From Closterium sp. NIES-65 (Eukaryota; Streptophyta; Zygnematophyceae; Desmidiales; Closteriaceae), in NCBI GenBank assembly GCA_948144175.1, contig CANXME010002127.1, positions 2,914,001-2,978,000 on the forward strand: a stretch of 64,000 bases of DNA. Reading direction: 5' to 3'. This document shows positions 46,204-56,600 of the stretch, piece after piece (within the stretch, counting starts at the first letter, position 1; the number at the start of each line of letters is the position of its first letter). The position numbers and the translations under genes were made by a program. The notes beneath the pieces were generated by a model, which saw only the letters and a program-made list of their open reading frames with translations, did not search any database and was not told the DNA's origin.

Positions 46204-48837
46204 ATGGCGTCGCCAAACAGTGCTAGCTCGCGCGCCGACTCCCGAACTAAATTGCGCGGCTCCTCGCCGCCTCCGCGCCCCCCGCTCGTCGCGGCACTAG
46301 AAGGAACAATGTGCCCTTTCCCCCGCGCCAAGGGTGCGCGCGGCCCCCTCACATGGCTGCACGCCGCGCTCTGCTCCCCCCATCACGCGGCGCTGCTGCG
46401 AGCCCCTGCCGCCCTCTTCTTCCTGCTCCTCATCACCGCATGGTTCTCGGGCGCGCTGCATTGGCCCTTGTTTTCCCTCCCCGCATTCAGCGCCGTCGAA
46501 AGCGGCGTAGGGCCGTCTGAACTTGCAATTGAGGAGGCACGGCTGCAGGCGATTGAGAGTCTAGCCTTGAGATTGTCGCCGAAGTCGACGAAGCAGCACG
46601 ACGACGTGGCAGCTGGAGGTGACGTGAAGAGAAAAGCGCCGCGAAAGGTGGGCGGCGGGAAGGCGCATCCGCCCGTGAAGAAGGGGGAGCAGGCGACGGT
46701 GAGTGCGAAAGAGGCGCGTGGCGCTGAAGGGGTAGCGGAGGGATCAACCACGCAACTCGCGAAGCTGTCTGCTAAGGAAGTGGCGAAAGACATGGATAAC
46801 TTGCTAGCGGAGGAGGAGATTTCGGCGGGAGACGCGGGTGGGACGCGGGATGGCAACGGGCTGGAGAGTGGGCGCGAAGGGGCCGATGCGTCGGACGATG
46901 TAAGTGGATCGACTGGTGAGGGGGGCAACGGAGAGTGGGAGGGGCGGACGGAGAGGACAAGGGAGGTGAATAAAGCTTCTGGGGAGGATGAGGGGAGGCG
47001 AGGAGCTGGCGATGACAGCGAGGACGAAACAGGCAGAGTGGATCGCGATCGACTCGATCCAGACGGTCCCCCCGCCCACAGCGATGGTGCGGCTGGTGAC
47101 GCTCTGAGCGAGAATGAAGGTGATCCCGTTGCCGCCGCTCACAATTCCCCCTCTCCGACAGCTGTCGCATCAGTTTCCGCTGCTGACACGTCGGGTGACT
47201 CCTCGTCATCACCCCATTCCGAAGATACCGCGCTATCAGCATCGTCGCAATCACCATCGCCCAACGGGAACGACGGCTCTGAGGCGACGACATCCGTCGC
47301 ACAGCCATCGTGCGACGGTCGTCGTGTGTTCGTCTACTCCATGCCGCCCGTCTTCAACGACGACATAGTTCGCACGGCGTGCAACGACGACCCGCTGCTC
47401 GCATGGCTCACCTGCGATGCCTTCCGCAACCGCGCGCAAGGCCCCCGCCTCCCCGCCAACCGCGACGGCGGGCGCGCGCTGATCGCCGCGCTGCTGGCGG
47501 CGAAGATGGAAAAAACGGCGCAGGCGCGCGGGGAGGGGAAAGCGGAAGACGCGGAAGCGGGGGAATGGGCGTGGCTGCACCGGTGGTACAGCACGGAGCA
47601 GCACCAGATCGAAGCGCACTTCCGCACGCGCTTGGAGAACCACCCGTGTCGCACGCACGACGATACCGAGGCTGACGTGTTCCTGGTGCCGGCGTATATG
47701 GGGTGGAACGCGTATAAGAACACGCTTCACCCGGGCCACATGCCGCACCCGGGTCACTCGCTCAAGGAGTTTCTTCTCGGGCAGCCCGCGTTTCAGCGAA
47801 GCAAGGGAGCGCGCCACGTGGTGGTGCTGGGGCGCGCGATTTGGGACTTCGCCAATCACCATCAGGTGGACGAGCCGCCGCATTACAACGTCATTTTCGT
47901 GCCAGAGCTCGCTAATGTCACATTCCTTACAGTTGAGCAGCCGCCTTATAGAGAGAGCTACGCCACGCCTATATTCTCAGTACCATACACTACCACTTTC
48001 CACCCCGCGTCGCTCGCGGAAATCAACCACTGGCTCGCGCTCGTCGCCGCGCGCCGCCGCCCGTTTCTCTTCTCCTACGTGGGCGGACGCCGCCTCTCGG
48101 GCACGACGAGCGGGCCGCTGCGCAAGGCGCTGATCGCGGAGTGCGAGCGCGCGGGGAACGCGACGTGCCTGTGGATGAAATGCACGGGGCCCGACGAGGT
48201 GGGGCAGGAGCTGCCGCTCTTCACGGCGGCGGACGCGGCGGCGGACGCAGGGACCGCGCTGGGAGCGGCGGTGGAGGCGGTGGTGGGGAGCGCGACGCCG
48301 CGGGACGCGGAGGGGGAGGACGTGGCGGAGTGGGTGCCGTCAGGATGCTATGACACGTGGCAGGTGGCGGTGGTGATGCTGCAGAGCAAGTTTTGCCTTC
48401 AGCCGACAGGGGACAGCTCTGTTAGACGCTCCACGTTTGACTCGTTATTAGCAGGCTGCATTCCCGTGTTCTTTAAAGAGGAGAGCTTTAACATGCAGTA
48501 CCCGTGGCACTTCCCCGAAGACAGGAGCACCATCTCCGTGACGCTCGACGAGGCTCGTGTGCTGAATGGGACGGCTGACGTGGCAGCTGAGCTGGCAGCG
48601 ATCCCGGAGGAGCGTGTGGCGAGCATGCAAGCGAGGATAAGGGAGTTGGTGCCGCAGCTGCTGTACCGCCACATGGCAGTGCCACGTGGAGGGGAGGGGG
48701 TGGAGCGGAAGGTTGGGGGGGATACTAGAGAGGGCGGTGGGGTAGAGAGTGGTGACGGGGAGTGGAATGATGCTTTTGATGTGTCGTTTGACAGCCTTGT
48801 TGCTGAGTTCAAGCGGAGAGAGGGGAAGAGTGAATGA
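46204..48837 (+). CDS. Exostosin-family (GT47) glycosyltransferase, MUR3-like
   Basis: Single-exon frame of 877 residues; the ATG has A at -3 and G at +4. Layout: short basic N-terminus, one membrane helix at about 67-88 (ALFFLLLITAWF), an acidic, Ser/Gly-rich stem (100-365), then an exostosin domain (about 372-845). That is a type II Golgi glycosyltransferase. Domain motifs include RRVFVYSMPPVFN, WYSTEQHQIEAHFRTRL, ADVFLVPAYMGWN, FLFSYVGGRR and KFCLQPTGDSSVRRSTFDS-LLAGCIPVFF (about 731-757), followed by MQYPWHFPED. These resemble plant MUR3/XLT2-clade enzymes that add galactose to xyloglucan side chains. The stem and an Ala/Glu-rich insert (about 680-710) are longer than usual. Sugar specificity cannot be read from sequence. 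Confidence 0.87.
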   Translation: MASPNSASSRADSRTKLRGSSPPPRPPLVAALEGTMCPFPRAKGARGPLTWLHAALCSPHHAALLRAPAALFFLLLITAWFSGALHWPLFSLPAFSAVESGVGPSELAIEEARLQAIESLALRLSPKSTKQHDDVAAGGDVKRKAPRKVGGGKAHPPVKKGEQATVSAKEARGAEGVAEGSTTQLAKLSAKEVAKDMDNLLAEEEISAGDAGGTRDGNGLESGREGADASDDVSGSTGEGGNGEWEGRTERTREVNKASGEDEGRRGAGDDSEDETGRVDRDRLDPDGPPAHSDGAAGDALSENEGDPVAAAHNSPSPTAVASVSAADTSGDSSSSPHSEDTALSASSQSPSPNGNDGSEATTSVAQPSCDGRRVFVYSMPPVFNDDIVRTACNDDPLLAWLTCDAFRNRAQGPRLPANRDGGRALIAALLAAKMEKTAQARGEGKAEDAEAGEWAWLHRWYSTEQHQIEAHFRTRLENHPCRTHDDTEADVFLVPAYMGWNAYKNTLHPGHMPHPGHSLKEFLLGQPAFQRSKGARHVVVLGRAIWDFANHHQVDEPPHYNVIFVPELANVTFLTVEQPPYRESYATPIFSVPYTTTFHPASLAEINHWLALVAARRRPFLFSYVGGRRLSGTTSGPLRKALIAECERAGNATCLWMKCTGPDEVGQELPLFTAADAAADAGTALGAAVEAVVGSATPRDAEGEDVAEWVPSGCYDTWQVAVVMLQSKFCLQPTGDSSVRRSTFDSLLAGCIPVFFKEESFNMQYPWHFPEDRSTISVTLDEARVLNGTADVAAELAAIPEERVASMQARIRELVPQLLYRHMAVPRGGEGVERKVGGDTREGGGVESGDGEWNDAFDVSFDSLVAEFKRREGKSE

Positions 48838-49225
48838 AGGAGAGGGGGGTGAGTGAGGGGAGAGGGGGATGAGTTAGGGGGGAAGAGGGGTAGTGGGAGT
48901 GCAACGGTGGAAGAGTGAGTGAGTGTAGTGGGGAGTGAGTGAGGAGGCAGCGCAGATTAGGTGTGGTTAAGGAAGCAACAGTGAGCGGAGAACAGGCAGG
49001 TGGGTTGGAAATAAGCAGTCGAGCTCAACATTCTCGTGCAGGGTCGGTGCCCGTGCTCCCTCGGCACGCATCGGCAGGCAGCAGGCGTGGGCAGGCAGCC
49101 GCACGCTGTGGTGTGGTGCTTGCCCCGTGCTCACCGCCTGGAGTTGGAGCAGCAGGGTGGGGTGGCTGGCAGGGGTGAATGGAGCAGCAGTGGGCGTGAC
49201 ATGACAGAGAAGAGCTAGAGTGAGG
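48838..49225. other. Purine-rich downstream region of the GT47 gene
   Basis: G/A-rich 3' flank (GGGGAGTGAGTGAGG-type runs to 48950), then mixed sequence. It probably holds the 3' UTR. No other gene is supported. Confidence 0.5.
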
Positions 49226-49541
49226 GAGCCAAGGGGGCAGGGGTCAAGAGGGGAGCCAAGGGGGCAGGGGTCAAGGGGGGAGCCAAGGGGGCAGGGGTCA
49301 AGGGGGGAGCCAAGGGGGCAGGGGTCAAGGGGGGAGCCAAGGGGGCAGGGGTCAAGGGGGGAGCCAAGGGGGCAGGGGTCAAGGGGGGAGCCAAGGGGGC
49401 AGGGGTCAAGGGGGGGGGGAGCCAAGGGGGCAGGGGTCAAGGGGGGAGCCAAGGGGGCAGGGGTCAAGGGGGGAGCCAAGGGGGCAGGGGTCAAGGGAGG
49501 AGCCAAGGGGGCAGGGGTCAACGGGGGGGAGCCACGGGATG
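49226..49541. repeat. 27-bp G-rich minisatellite, 11 copies
   Basis: Units of GGAGCCAAGGGGGCAGGGG plus TCAAGGGG, near-perfect, with one copy lengthened by three G. The G runs could form quadruplexes on the plus strand. Both-strand open frames (KGAGVKGGA, TPAPLAPPL) reflect the 27-bp period and are not genes. Confidence 0.93.
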
Positions 49542-49940
49542 AGTGAGGGGGAGGAGCAGAGGAGCAGGCATAGGCAGTGCGACAGCAGCGAGTAATGGCG
49601 GCATTAATGTCCCTCATTCTGGTTCCTGGTTGGCTGGCTGGTGGGTCTGGATGAGACGGCCTGGATGGATAGCGAGTGCAGCGCAGGTAGGTAGGTAGGT
49701 AGGTCCGGTTGAGAGGAAGCTTGTGAGCGACTTGAGGGCAGTGCGGGGCATTCAGAGGACGCAACCCGCTTGGTGGCTACCATGAATGGGCCACATGGCC
49801 ATGGGATGGGCGTGGGTTAACTTTGCCTGATGCATAGGGGGTAGCATAGGACAGATATTCTTTGAATTGCATTCTTTATCTGGTTGTACTGTATTGCAGG
49901 ATGGTAGTTAGATGTTACAACTTGTAGAAATATGTAACAC
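49542..49940. other. Intergenic, with a short (GTAG)n run
   Basis: Contains (GGTA)5-like sequence at 49686-49703. Nothing else identifiable. Confidence 0.5.
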
Positions 49941-49943
49941 TGA

Positions 49944-50090
49944 GGGCGTATTCCTATCCTCCTATCAATCTGACCTCCTATCAAGCTCACTAAAAAATCC
50001 CCTAAACCCAAAACCTCTCGCTACTTTCCACAGGCGAAAGGTACAATCTTGATAGGAGGTGGCTTGATAGGAGGCCGTAGGAATACGCCC
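49944..50090. mobile_element. MITE, 147 bp, PIF/Harbinger-like
   Basis: Imperfect terminal inverted repeats of about 45 bp: GGGCGTATTCCTATCCTCC at the left, and GGGCGTATTCCTACGGCCTCC reading inward from the right (shown as separate halves of the same arm). Both contain CCTCCTATCAA twice. Flanked by TGA on both sides (49941-49943 and 50091-50093). No coding capacity. Termini beginning GGG and 3-bp TSD fit PIF/Harbinger, whose usual TSD is TWA. Confidence 0.82.
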
Positions 50091-50093
50091 TGA

Positions 50094-50472
50094 ATGTAGA
50101 GTAAGTGCTTAACTTAATTCAAGGCCCCGCTAGTCCACCAGATGGCTGTGGCTGCAGTCACAAGGATACCAGTTATGGTGTCGCCCACTTTCAGACTGGC
50201 TTTCCAAATTTAGCCGTATCATCAGAGATGGATGTATGCTGCAGCCCACACATGCATGCCTAACCCCTGCCATTCCCTGCAACGTCATGCCACAAGATGG
50301 CACACCATGGCAGCACAGCAGATGCAGCGGCGTCAATCGTGCGCCTCAGAGGCCCTCCACTCCAGCACGCGCCGCTCCACGCGCTCCCCTCCCTCCTCCG
50401 CCACCCAGCATGCGAGGCATGGCACGGCGGCGCCCATGTGCCCTTCTCACGGCAGCTACTCGGATGTCTCGG
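50094..50472. other. Intergenic / probable 3' UTR of the minus-strand gene
   Basis: No supported gene. From 50290 to 50460 there is repeated sequence resembling the last exon downstream (GCGCCGCTCCACGCGCTCC at about 50370 and 50493), apparently decayed tandem copies of the coding end. Confidence 0.5.
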
Positions 50473-52144
50473 TCAAAAGCCCTCCAGCTTGCGCCGCTCC
50501 ACGCGCTCCTCCCCTTCCTCCGCCAGCCAGCACTTGAGGCGTGGCAGCCACGCCTCCCTGACGGCACGGAAGCGCTGCAGCGACGGGCTGTCGGAGAGCA
50601 CCAGCAGCACCACTCGGTCGTTAGGGCGCAGCGGGGGAGGTACGGAGGGGATGGGCACCAGCATCTGTGTGCAGGGGCACAAGTGGGGCATGCAGGGGGG
50701 GCGCATAAGGGGGGTGGCAAAAAGGGGCATGGGTCATCTGGGAAGAATTGGCAGCAGCAGGTGGGACGGGGAGGATGTGGGGCATGTCCATCCGCATCTG
50801 CACACACACTGCCACAAGGCGTGCACCGTGCACGGGAAGGCGAGCGGTTGTGGCGAGCGCAAAACGAATGGAGGTAAGGGAACAGAGAGAGGACGGGCAC
50901 CAGAGGATGGTGCTGGTGTGCATGCTAGAACAGGCATAAGGGTATGAGCCATGGAACATGCACAAGTGAAACTATCAGGATTGACAATTGCAGTATTTGA
51001 CTCTGCGGGTGCTGCTGGCGTCATTCCCACTTGCCTCTATGCATGTGCCGCTGTCATCGCCAATCAGCAACCGCCACCTGGCCAGCGGGCCCCTCTGCTC
51101 CACCTGCACGTCCAGGAGCTGCGCCTGCCACACGCCTGACGGGGAGGTGACATGTGGGGGAGGTGGCACAGAGAGGAGTTACATGTTGGTGCATGCAATC
51201 CCCACTTGGGTAACAATCACCTCGTCCCTCTCTGCACGTCTGAGAGACGCACATTTTGGTAGCCATGCCCTGAACCGACAGCAACGGGAGGAAAAGATTG
51301 GCAATCAGGAAATGTATCATGCATGGGTGGGATGGAAATGATTGAAGGGGGAGAGCAATGTGGGCGTAGAGGCAAGTGGATGGCATGACACTTGACTCTG
51401 CTCTGTGCATGCGCTCTGTCTCATGCCCTTCTGCATGCTTTTATCACTCCCCACTCACCCACGAGCTCATACCCGACTCCAAACACCTGAAATCCTATAT
51501 CAAAATCCCCTCACCTGCATACTTATATCGGACCCGGAGGGCAGAGTTGCAGGCAGCAGCATGCCAGAGAGGCCACCAGAGGAAGTACATGGCGGCAGCG
51601 ATGGTGGCGAACACGTTCACGTTGTACAGCAGCACTGCGCCGCCCATGGAGAGCACGAAGCGCTGCAGCCAGTCTAGCGGGGAGCCCATGCAGGCCACAA
51701 CCTGAGCGAGAGAGTGTGGGAGTGAGAGACGGAGGGAGAGAGGGAGTGATGGAGGGAGCGCGTGTGGGAGCGAGTGTGAGGAAGGGCACAGCAAGCCATG
51801 GGTGGGCCGTCGTGGCATGCAATGCAATGCAATGCAATGCAATGCGTGGGTGCAAGAGCATGCATGAGAGTGGCAGTTGCATGCGTGGCATGTGAGCGCA
51901 TGGCACCTGGGAGCCAGAGCCAGCACAAGGGAGGAGCGAGTCCAGTGAAGAGCGGGGCAGGGGGAGCACCGAGGGGAGAGGGCGCGACGAGGAGGTGGGG
52001 GAAGGGGAAGGCTGGCGGAGAGGAACAGGGGCAGGGGGAGGGGGTGAGGGGATGGGTGCGAGGGGGAAGGAGGAGGAGGAGAGGGGCTGCAGTTGCAGCT
52101 GTTGCTGTGGAGGTGATGATTGTGGCAGTTGCCTTGATGCTCGC

Positions 52145-52183
<39 letters not shown>

Positions 52184-53037
52184 AATCTCCTGCTCATGTC
52201 CCCACCAACCATCCCAGTACCCATGCTCCCACCCGTGCTACCCCCCCCATCTCCGTCGGCCCCACGCCTCTTTTCAGCGTACTCCACGGCTCTCCACCCG
52301 GCCTCCCACCCTTCACCCGCATCCCCACAGCGTCCCTCTGCTCCAACTCGTCTCACGCGCTCTACATTGCCGTCCCCCATCCACCCCTCCACGCCCCCCG
52401 CCCTCCCCCCTTCTGCTCCGCCCCTCTCCTCCCCCCAGCCTCCGCGTTGACCCCGCACGCCCTGCTCCTCGCCGTCCCCATCCCATCCGCTCCCCCAATC
52501 CGCAGCCCCGTTCTCCCGCCCCCTCCCCGTGTCCCACTCCCCGTTGAGCACCGACTGCGCTCCCGCGTCGCCATTGGAAGGTCGCGTCAGCCAATCAACG
52601 GCGCCGCCTGCCTCCTGCCGCAGCCTATCCTCGGATGCCATGTCATCGGCGTACCCAGCAACACGCTGCCGCGAACCCTTACTTCCCGCCTTTCTTCCCT
52701 GAGCTATGCGCCACTCCCCCTGTCGCTGCGACTGTGTTTCCGCCCCCCACCGCTCCCCCTCCCCGCGACGCTCCTCCGCCTCGAAGCCTTCCGCCCAGCG
52801 CCCCGCCGCCTGCGACAATTTCCGCCCTTCCGAACGCCCCTTGGGTCCGCTGCCCTGTCCGGCCGTTGCGCGTACGCGAGCGGAAGCGCGAACCACAGCA
52901 GAAACAAGGGCGGCGCGCGCAGGCACGAGCGAAGCAGGTCGTGCGGCTGCGAGTAACGACAGACCGCAGCTATTGGCGCAGCGCAAACGCTCCCCGTTGA
53001 GCGCGCGAGCGGAGGGCGACGCAACGGGCGGAAGCAT
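50473..53037 (-). CDS. Probable plastid-targeted membrane protein, four exons
   Basis: Exons 53037-51907, 51701-51515, 51135-51035 and 50664-50473; phases fit and give 536 residues. The next upstream in-frame codon sometimes called as start is TTG, so ATG 53037 is chosen. N-terminus (MLPPVASPSARALNG) is Ala/Ser/Arg-rich like a transit peptide. Exon 1 is mostly low complexity: Gly/Glu/Arg-rich, an 11-Gln run at about 286-296, then Ser/Pro-rich. The conserved part starts in exon 2 with a hydrophobic helix (GGAVLLYNVNVFATIAAAMY) and FLWWPLWHAA. YKYAG-VWQAQLLDV, WRLLIGDDSGT and NDRVVLLVLSDS follow. I recognise the pattern as a conserved protein of photosynthetic eukaryotes without known function. 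Intron 3 uses a GC donor. Confidence 0.7.
51034..51035 (-). other. GC-AG intron donor in the plastid-protein gene
   Basis: The minus strand reads ATAGAG|GCAAGTGGG at the end of exon 3 (boundary 51035/51034). This is the classic GC-type 5' splice site with otherwise perfect consensus. No GT donor nearby keeps the frame into exon 4 (acceptor CACACAG at 50665-50671). Confidence 0.7.
52150..52182 (-). repeat. (CAG)11 coding for polyglutamine
   Basis: Eleven CAG codons on the minus strand in exon 1 of the plastid-protein gene, within the low-complexity part before the conserved domain. Confidence 0.9.
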
Positions 53038-53620
53038 GGCTGCGGGCAAGGGAGACTAGAACTAGAGGCGAAGGGGCGAAGTGGTGACTGCGGGGCGAGG
53101 CGGAGCACCGTCGAGAGGCAAGCAAGGTGCAGGCGGACGTTGGAGTGAGTGTTGAGCAACGCGCGAGTCTGAAGAGTTGGACATGTTGCTTGGTGTCATC
53201 AGACAATACACGCGATAAGATAATGCTCTCGATTTTTGAGAAAATGTACAGTACTTGTATCTAAGTTACCGTATAACTATTTAACATAACACTGGCCTAA
53301 TTCCATCTAAGGGATGGTCAGAGTGCATCAGTGACACACGTATACTATTATTGTGGAAGGGGCCCCGTTCCACTAGAAGGCGTGCGTTTGGCATAAAGCA
53401 TTTTGAGAATTCTCAAAACACTCAGTGCATAGCTCTAACCTTGAAAAATAGAAAAAGGCTTTCTCGGCCATGCCCCTTGGTTCATGAGCAACCAGCTATT
53501 CGTCTGCCACTCGTGACGAGCTTGCCGATCAGGCAGGCTCATCCTTGGGATTCGTCCCACAAACCGTGTGCGCAACACAGTCATCATCCTTCCTCCCCTT
53601 CCCTTCCTCGTCTCCCCCGG
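53038..53620. other. Intergenic between two minus-strand genes
   Basis: Holds the 5' region of the plastid-protein gene and the 3' flank of the TBL gene. From 53200 it turns AT-richer. No element or RNA gene identified. Confidence 0.5.
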
Positions 53621-56600
53621 TCACGTGCCTGGTTTGCGCTTGAAGCGGTTGGGCTTGGTGGGGTCTAGCGGCACATAGGGTGGTGGGGAGGCCGGCGGTG
53701 GCGGCGGCGGCGACTTGGCGGGCGACGGCGACGGCGACGGCTTAGGCTTGGAAGGTGATGGGGATGCCTTCGGCTTGGAGGGCGACGGGGAAGGCTTGGG
53801 CTTCTTGGGCGTTGGCTTGGGCTTGGGTTTCGGTTTAGGCTTGGAGGTAGGCTTGGAGGCGGCAGTGGTGGAGTCGCCAGAGAAGAGCGGCTCGGCGAGC
53901 AGCATCTCGTGAAAGAGGTCGACCCATATGTCCGGCACGCCTGGTTGGCACCAATGTAGGCAGTCCAGGTACTTCACCGGCTGTTGGGTTGGGCGGTGGG
54001 GATATGGGATGGGATTGGGAGTGGGGATGGGTATGAGCATTGGGAAAGTTACGAGAATGGGGATTCGGTGGGGTAGGGACAGGCAAGGGAGTGGATATCT
54101 GTGCAATAGACAGCATCCTCTCTTGGAAAAGGTCCACCCATATGTCAACATGCCCGGCTGGCACCTTTGCAGACAGTCGAGCGACTGGTGGGGAAGGGGT
54201 AGGTGGGGGTTGTGGGCATGGTATCGAAGGTGGGATGGATATAAAATTGAGAATGGGGATGCGAGTTGTGCATGCATTCATATGACGGGCACTCCTGGCG
54301 GGCACCGGAGCAGACAGTCTAAGGGCGCGTGTCTTTTGGTTTTTATAAGCAAAACTCGAGTATTTGGTTGAACTTTTCCATCTGAGCCTAGGTCGACCTA
54401 GGCTCGAGTATAGCCAAATCTGTAACCCGAGTCGCGGTTCCAACACTCTCGAGAACCACAAGACACACAAATGGTCGACTTTCGAAGTTGAACTTTTGCA
54501 ACTTTCCCGAGTCGCGGCCCATAGTCGTAGGTTACCCGGTTTGGCCTCTTGACAGAGCGCCACGTATGTCCCCTTGCGTCCACCGCCACATGTGAGTTGG
54601 CGAAGCCGGAACCCTGTTGATCGAGTCGCTCGTGCTAACGACGTCAGCTGCGACAGTCGCAGAATTCGCTTCTTCATCGTGTTTGGTCAAAAGGACACAC
54701 GATTGGATTTTCGTGCGAGACTGTTTGGTACGAGAAGATCAACCATAGATTCGGTCCCGCTTCAGACATGACATTGTCCTTGGACACACGATGGCCATGC
54801 GAAGCATCTAACGAAATTAACGAATAAGGTTACCACCAAAAGTTCAACCAAATTTCCGAACGTCTGCACCAAAAGACACGCGCCCTAAACACTTCACCGG
54901 CTGTAGGGGATGGGCTTTGAGGGGGTGGGCTGTGGGGGGTGGCCGGTTGGGATGCGAGTGGGAATGAGAGTGGGGATGGGGATGGGGATGGGGATGGGGA
55001 TGGGGATGGGGATGGGGATGGGGATGGGGATGGGGATGGGGATGGGGATGGGGATGGGGATGGGGATGGGGATGGGGATGGGGATGGGGATGGGGGTGGG
55101 GGTGGGGTGGGGATGGGGATGGGGATGGGGATGGGGATGGGGATGGGGATGGGGATGGGGATGGGGATGGGGATGGGGATGGGGATGGGGATGGGGATGG
55201 GGATGGGGATGGGGATGGGGATGGGGATGGGGATGGGGATGGGGATGGGGATGGGGATGGGGATGGGGATGGGGATGGGGATGGGGATGGGGATGGGGAT
55301 GGGGATGGGGATGGGGATGGGGATGGGGATGGGGATGGGGATGGGGATGGGGATGGGGATGGGGATGGGGATGGGGATGGGGATGGGGATGGGGATGGGG
55401 ATGGGGATGGGGATGGGGATGGGGATGGGGATGGGGATGGGGATGGGGATGGGGATGGGAGTGGAGATGTGTGTGGTTGAACATGCACCAAAACTGGAGA
55501 ATCTCGTTATGCATGAGTGCGAGGAGTGATACGGGTGAGAGGAACGAGAAGAGCGAGAGGAGGAGGATGCAGAGGAGCGCACGTTGTTCTTTTTCGAGTA
55601 GATCCCGCAGTGCGCCTCGGGGCGGTACGCGCTCACGAGCGTGATGTCAAACCGCCGCACCGCCGACCCCCCGGGGAACGCGGCGCGCTGCATGGGCCAA
55701 TAGCGCGAGAGCTGCACGTTGGTTCGCAGCATCTTCTCAATCTCCTTGTCGTTCAGCACGCGCCCCGGCGACCCGCACACGCCGCTGCCGCCGATCTTCT
55801 TGGCGGAGTGCTGCGGCGGCGCGGTCATGAAGAAGGGCACGGGGAACGCCTTGCCCGCCTGCCTCCGCGCCTCGAAGAAGTTGGCGATCGTCTTCAGCGC
55901 GCGCCTGGCGTGGGCGAGGGGAGAAACGGGGCAGCGGGGAAGGGGAATCGGGGAGAGGAAGGATACGTCAAAGGGGGCATGCGTGAGTGTGCTGCATGCG
56001 TACGAGCGTGCATTATTTCCCCTGTGAATCACGCAAGGCCCATGCATTCTCCCTCGCCCCCCGCGCCACTCACACATGCGCCATGCACGGGTCGACGGCG
56101 TTGAGCGTCTGCCAGTCGCACAAGCGCCACGCACCCTATTCCCCCTCCCTTTCCCCCTCTCAGCCCACCCCCCTTGCACTCACGCGTGCGCCATGTAGGG
56201 GTCGACGCCGTTGAGCGTCTGCCAGTCGTCGTTGGTGAAGATGAGGCGCGGCGCGTCGGGCACCACGCGCCAGTGCGACGTGGTCTCGAGCACCACGGCG
56301 TGCCACTCGCCCACGATGTCGCCCCACTGCGGGTTGACGGTCGTTACGTCGATGATCGCGTCGTCGGGGCCGGGCGTGAATCCCGTTGCTAGCTTCGCTA
56401 TCATGCCCTTGTCTGTGGCGTTGTGTGCAAGTGGGGGGAAGAGGAGGGAGAGGGAGATCAGCTCGGCGCGCCATTACGGCGCGCCACCACGTCGTTCCGC
56501 TGCGGGTTCACCGTCTCCACGTCGATGGTCGGGTCGTCGGGGCCGGGCGTAAAACCGGTCGCCAACTTCGCTATCATGCCCTTGTCTGACGGGGGTTAAT

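Noticed and set aside
49220..49546. Possible CRISPR-like array at the G-rich repeat
   Set aside because: Units are contiguous with no unique spacers, and the DNA is eukaryotic. It is a minisatellite.
53038..53049. Start of the plastid-protein gene four codons upstream
   Set aside because: The codon is TTG; ATG at 53037 is the first proper start.
53928..54371. Plus-strand open frame over the TBL end
   Set aside because: Antisense to the last exon and its copies; composition follows the GGGATGG-rich intron.
54844..55644. Open frames made of PI, HP, GM or WG dipeptides
   Set aside because: Created by the (GGGGAT)n microsatellite; all frames are open. Only 55583-55904 on the minus strand is a real exon.
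56470..56585. Alternative, mutually exclusive exon 5 of the TBL gene
   Set aside because: It keeps the acceptor but runs to a stop without a donor. Best read as a decayed duplicate unless transcripts show use.
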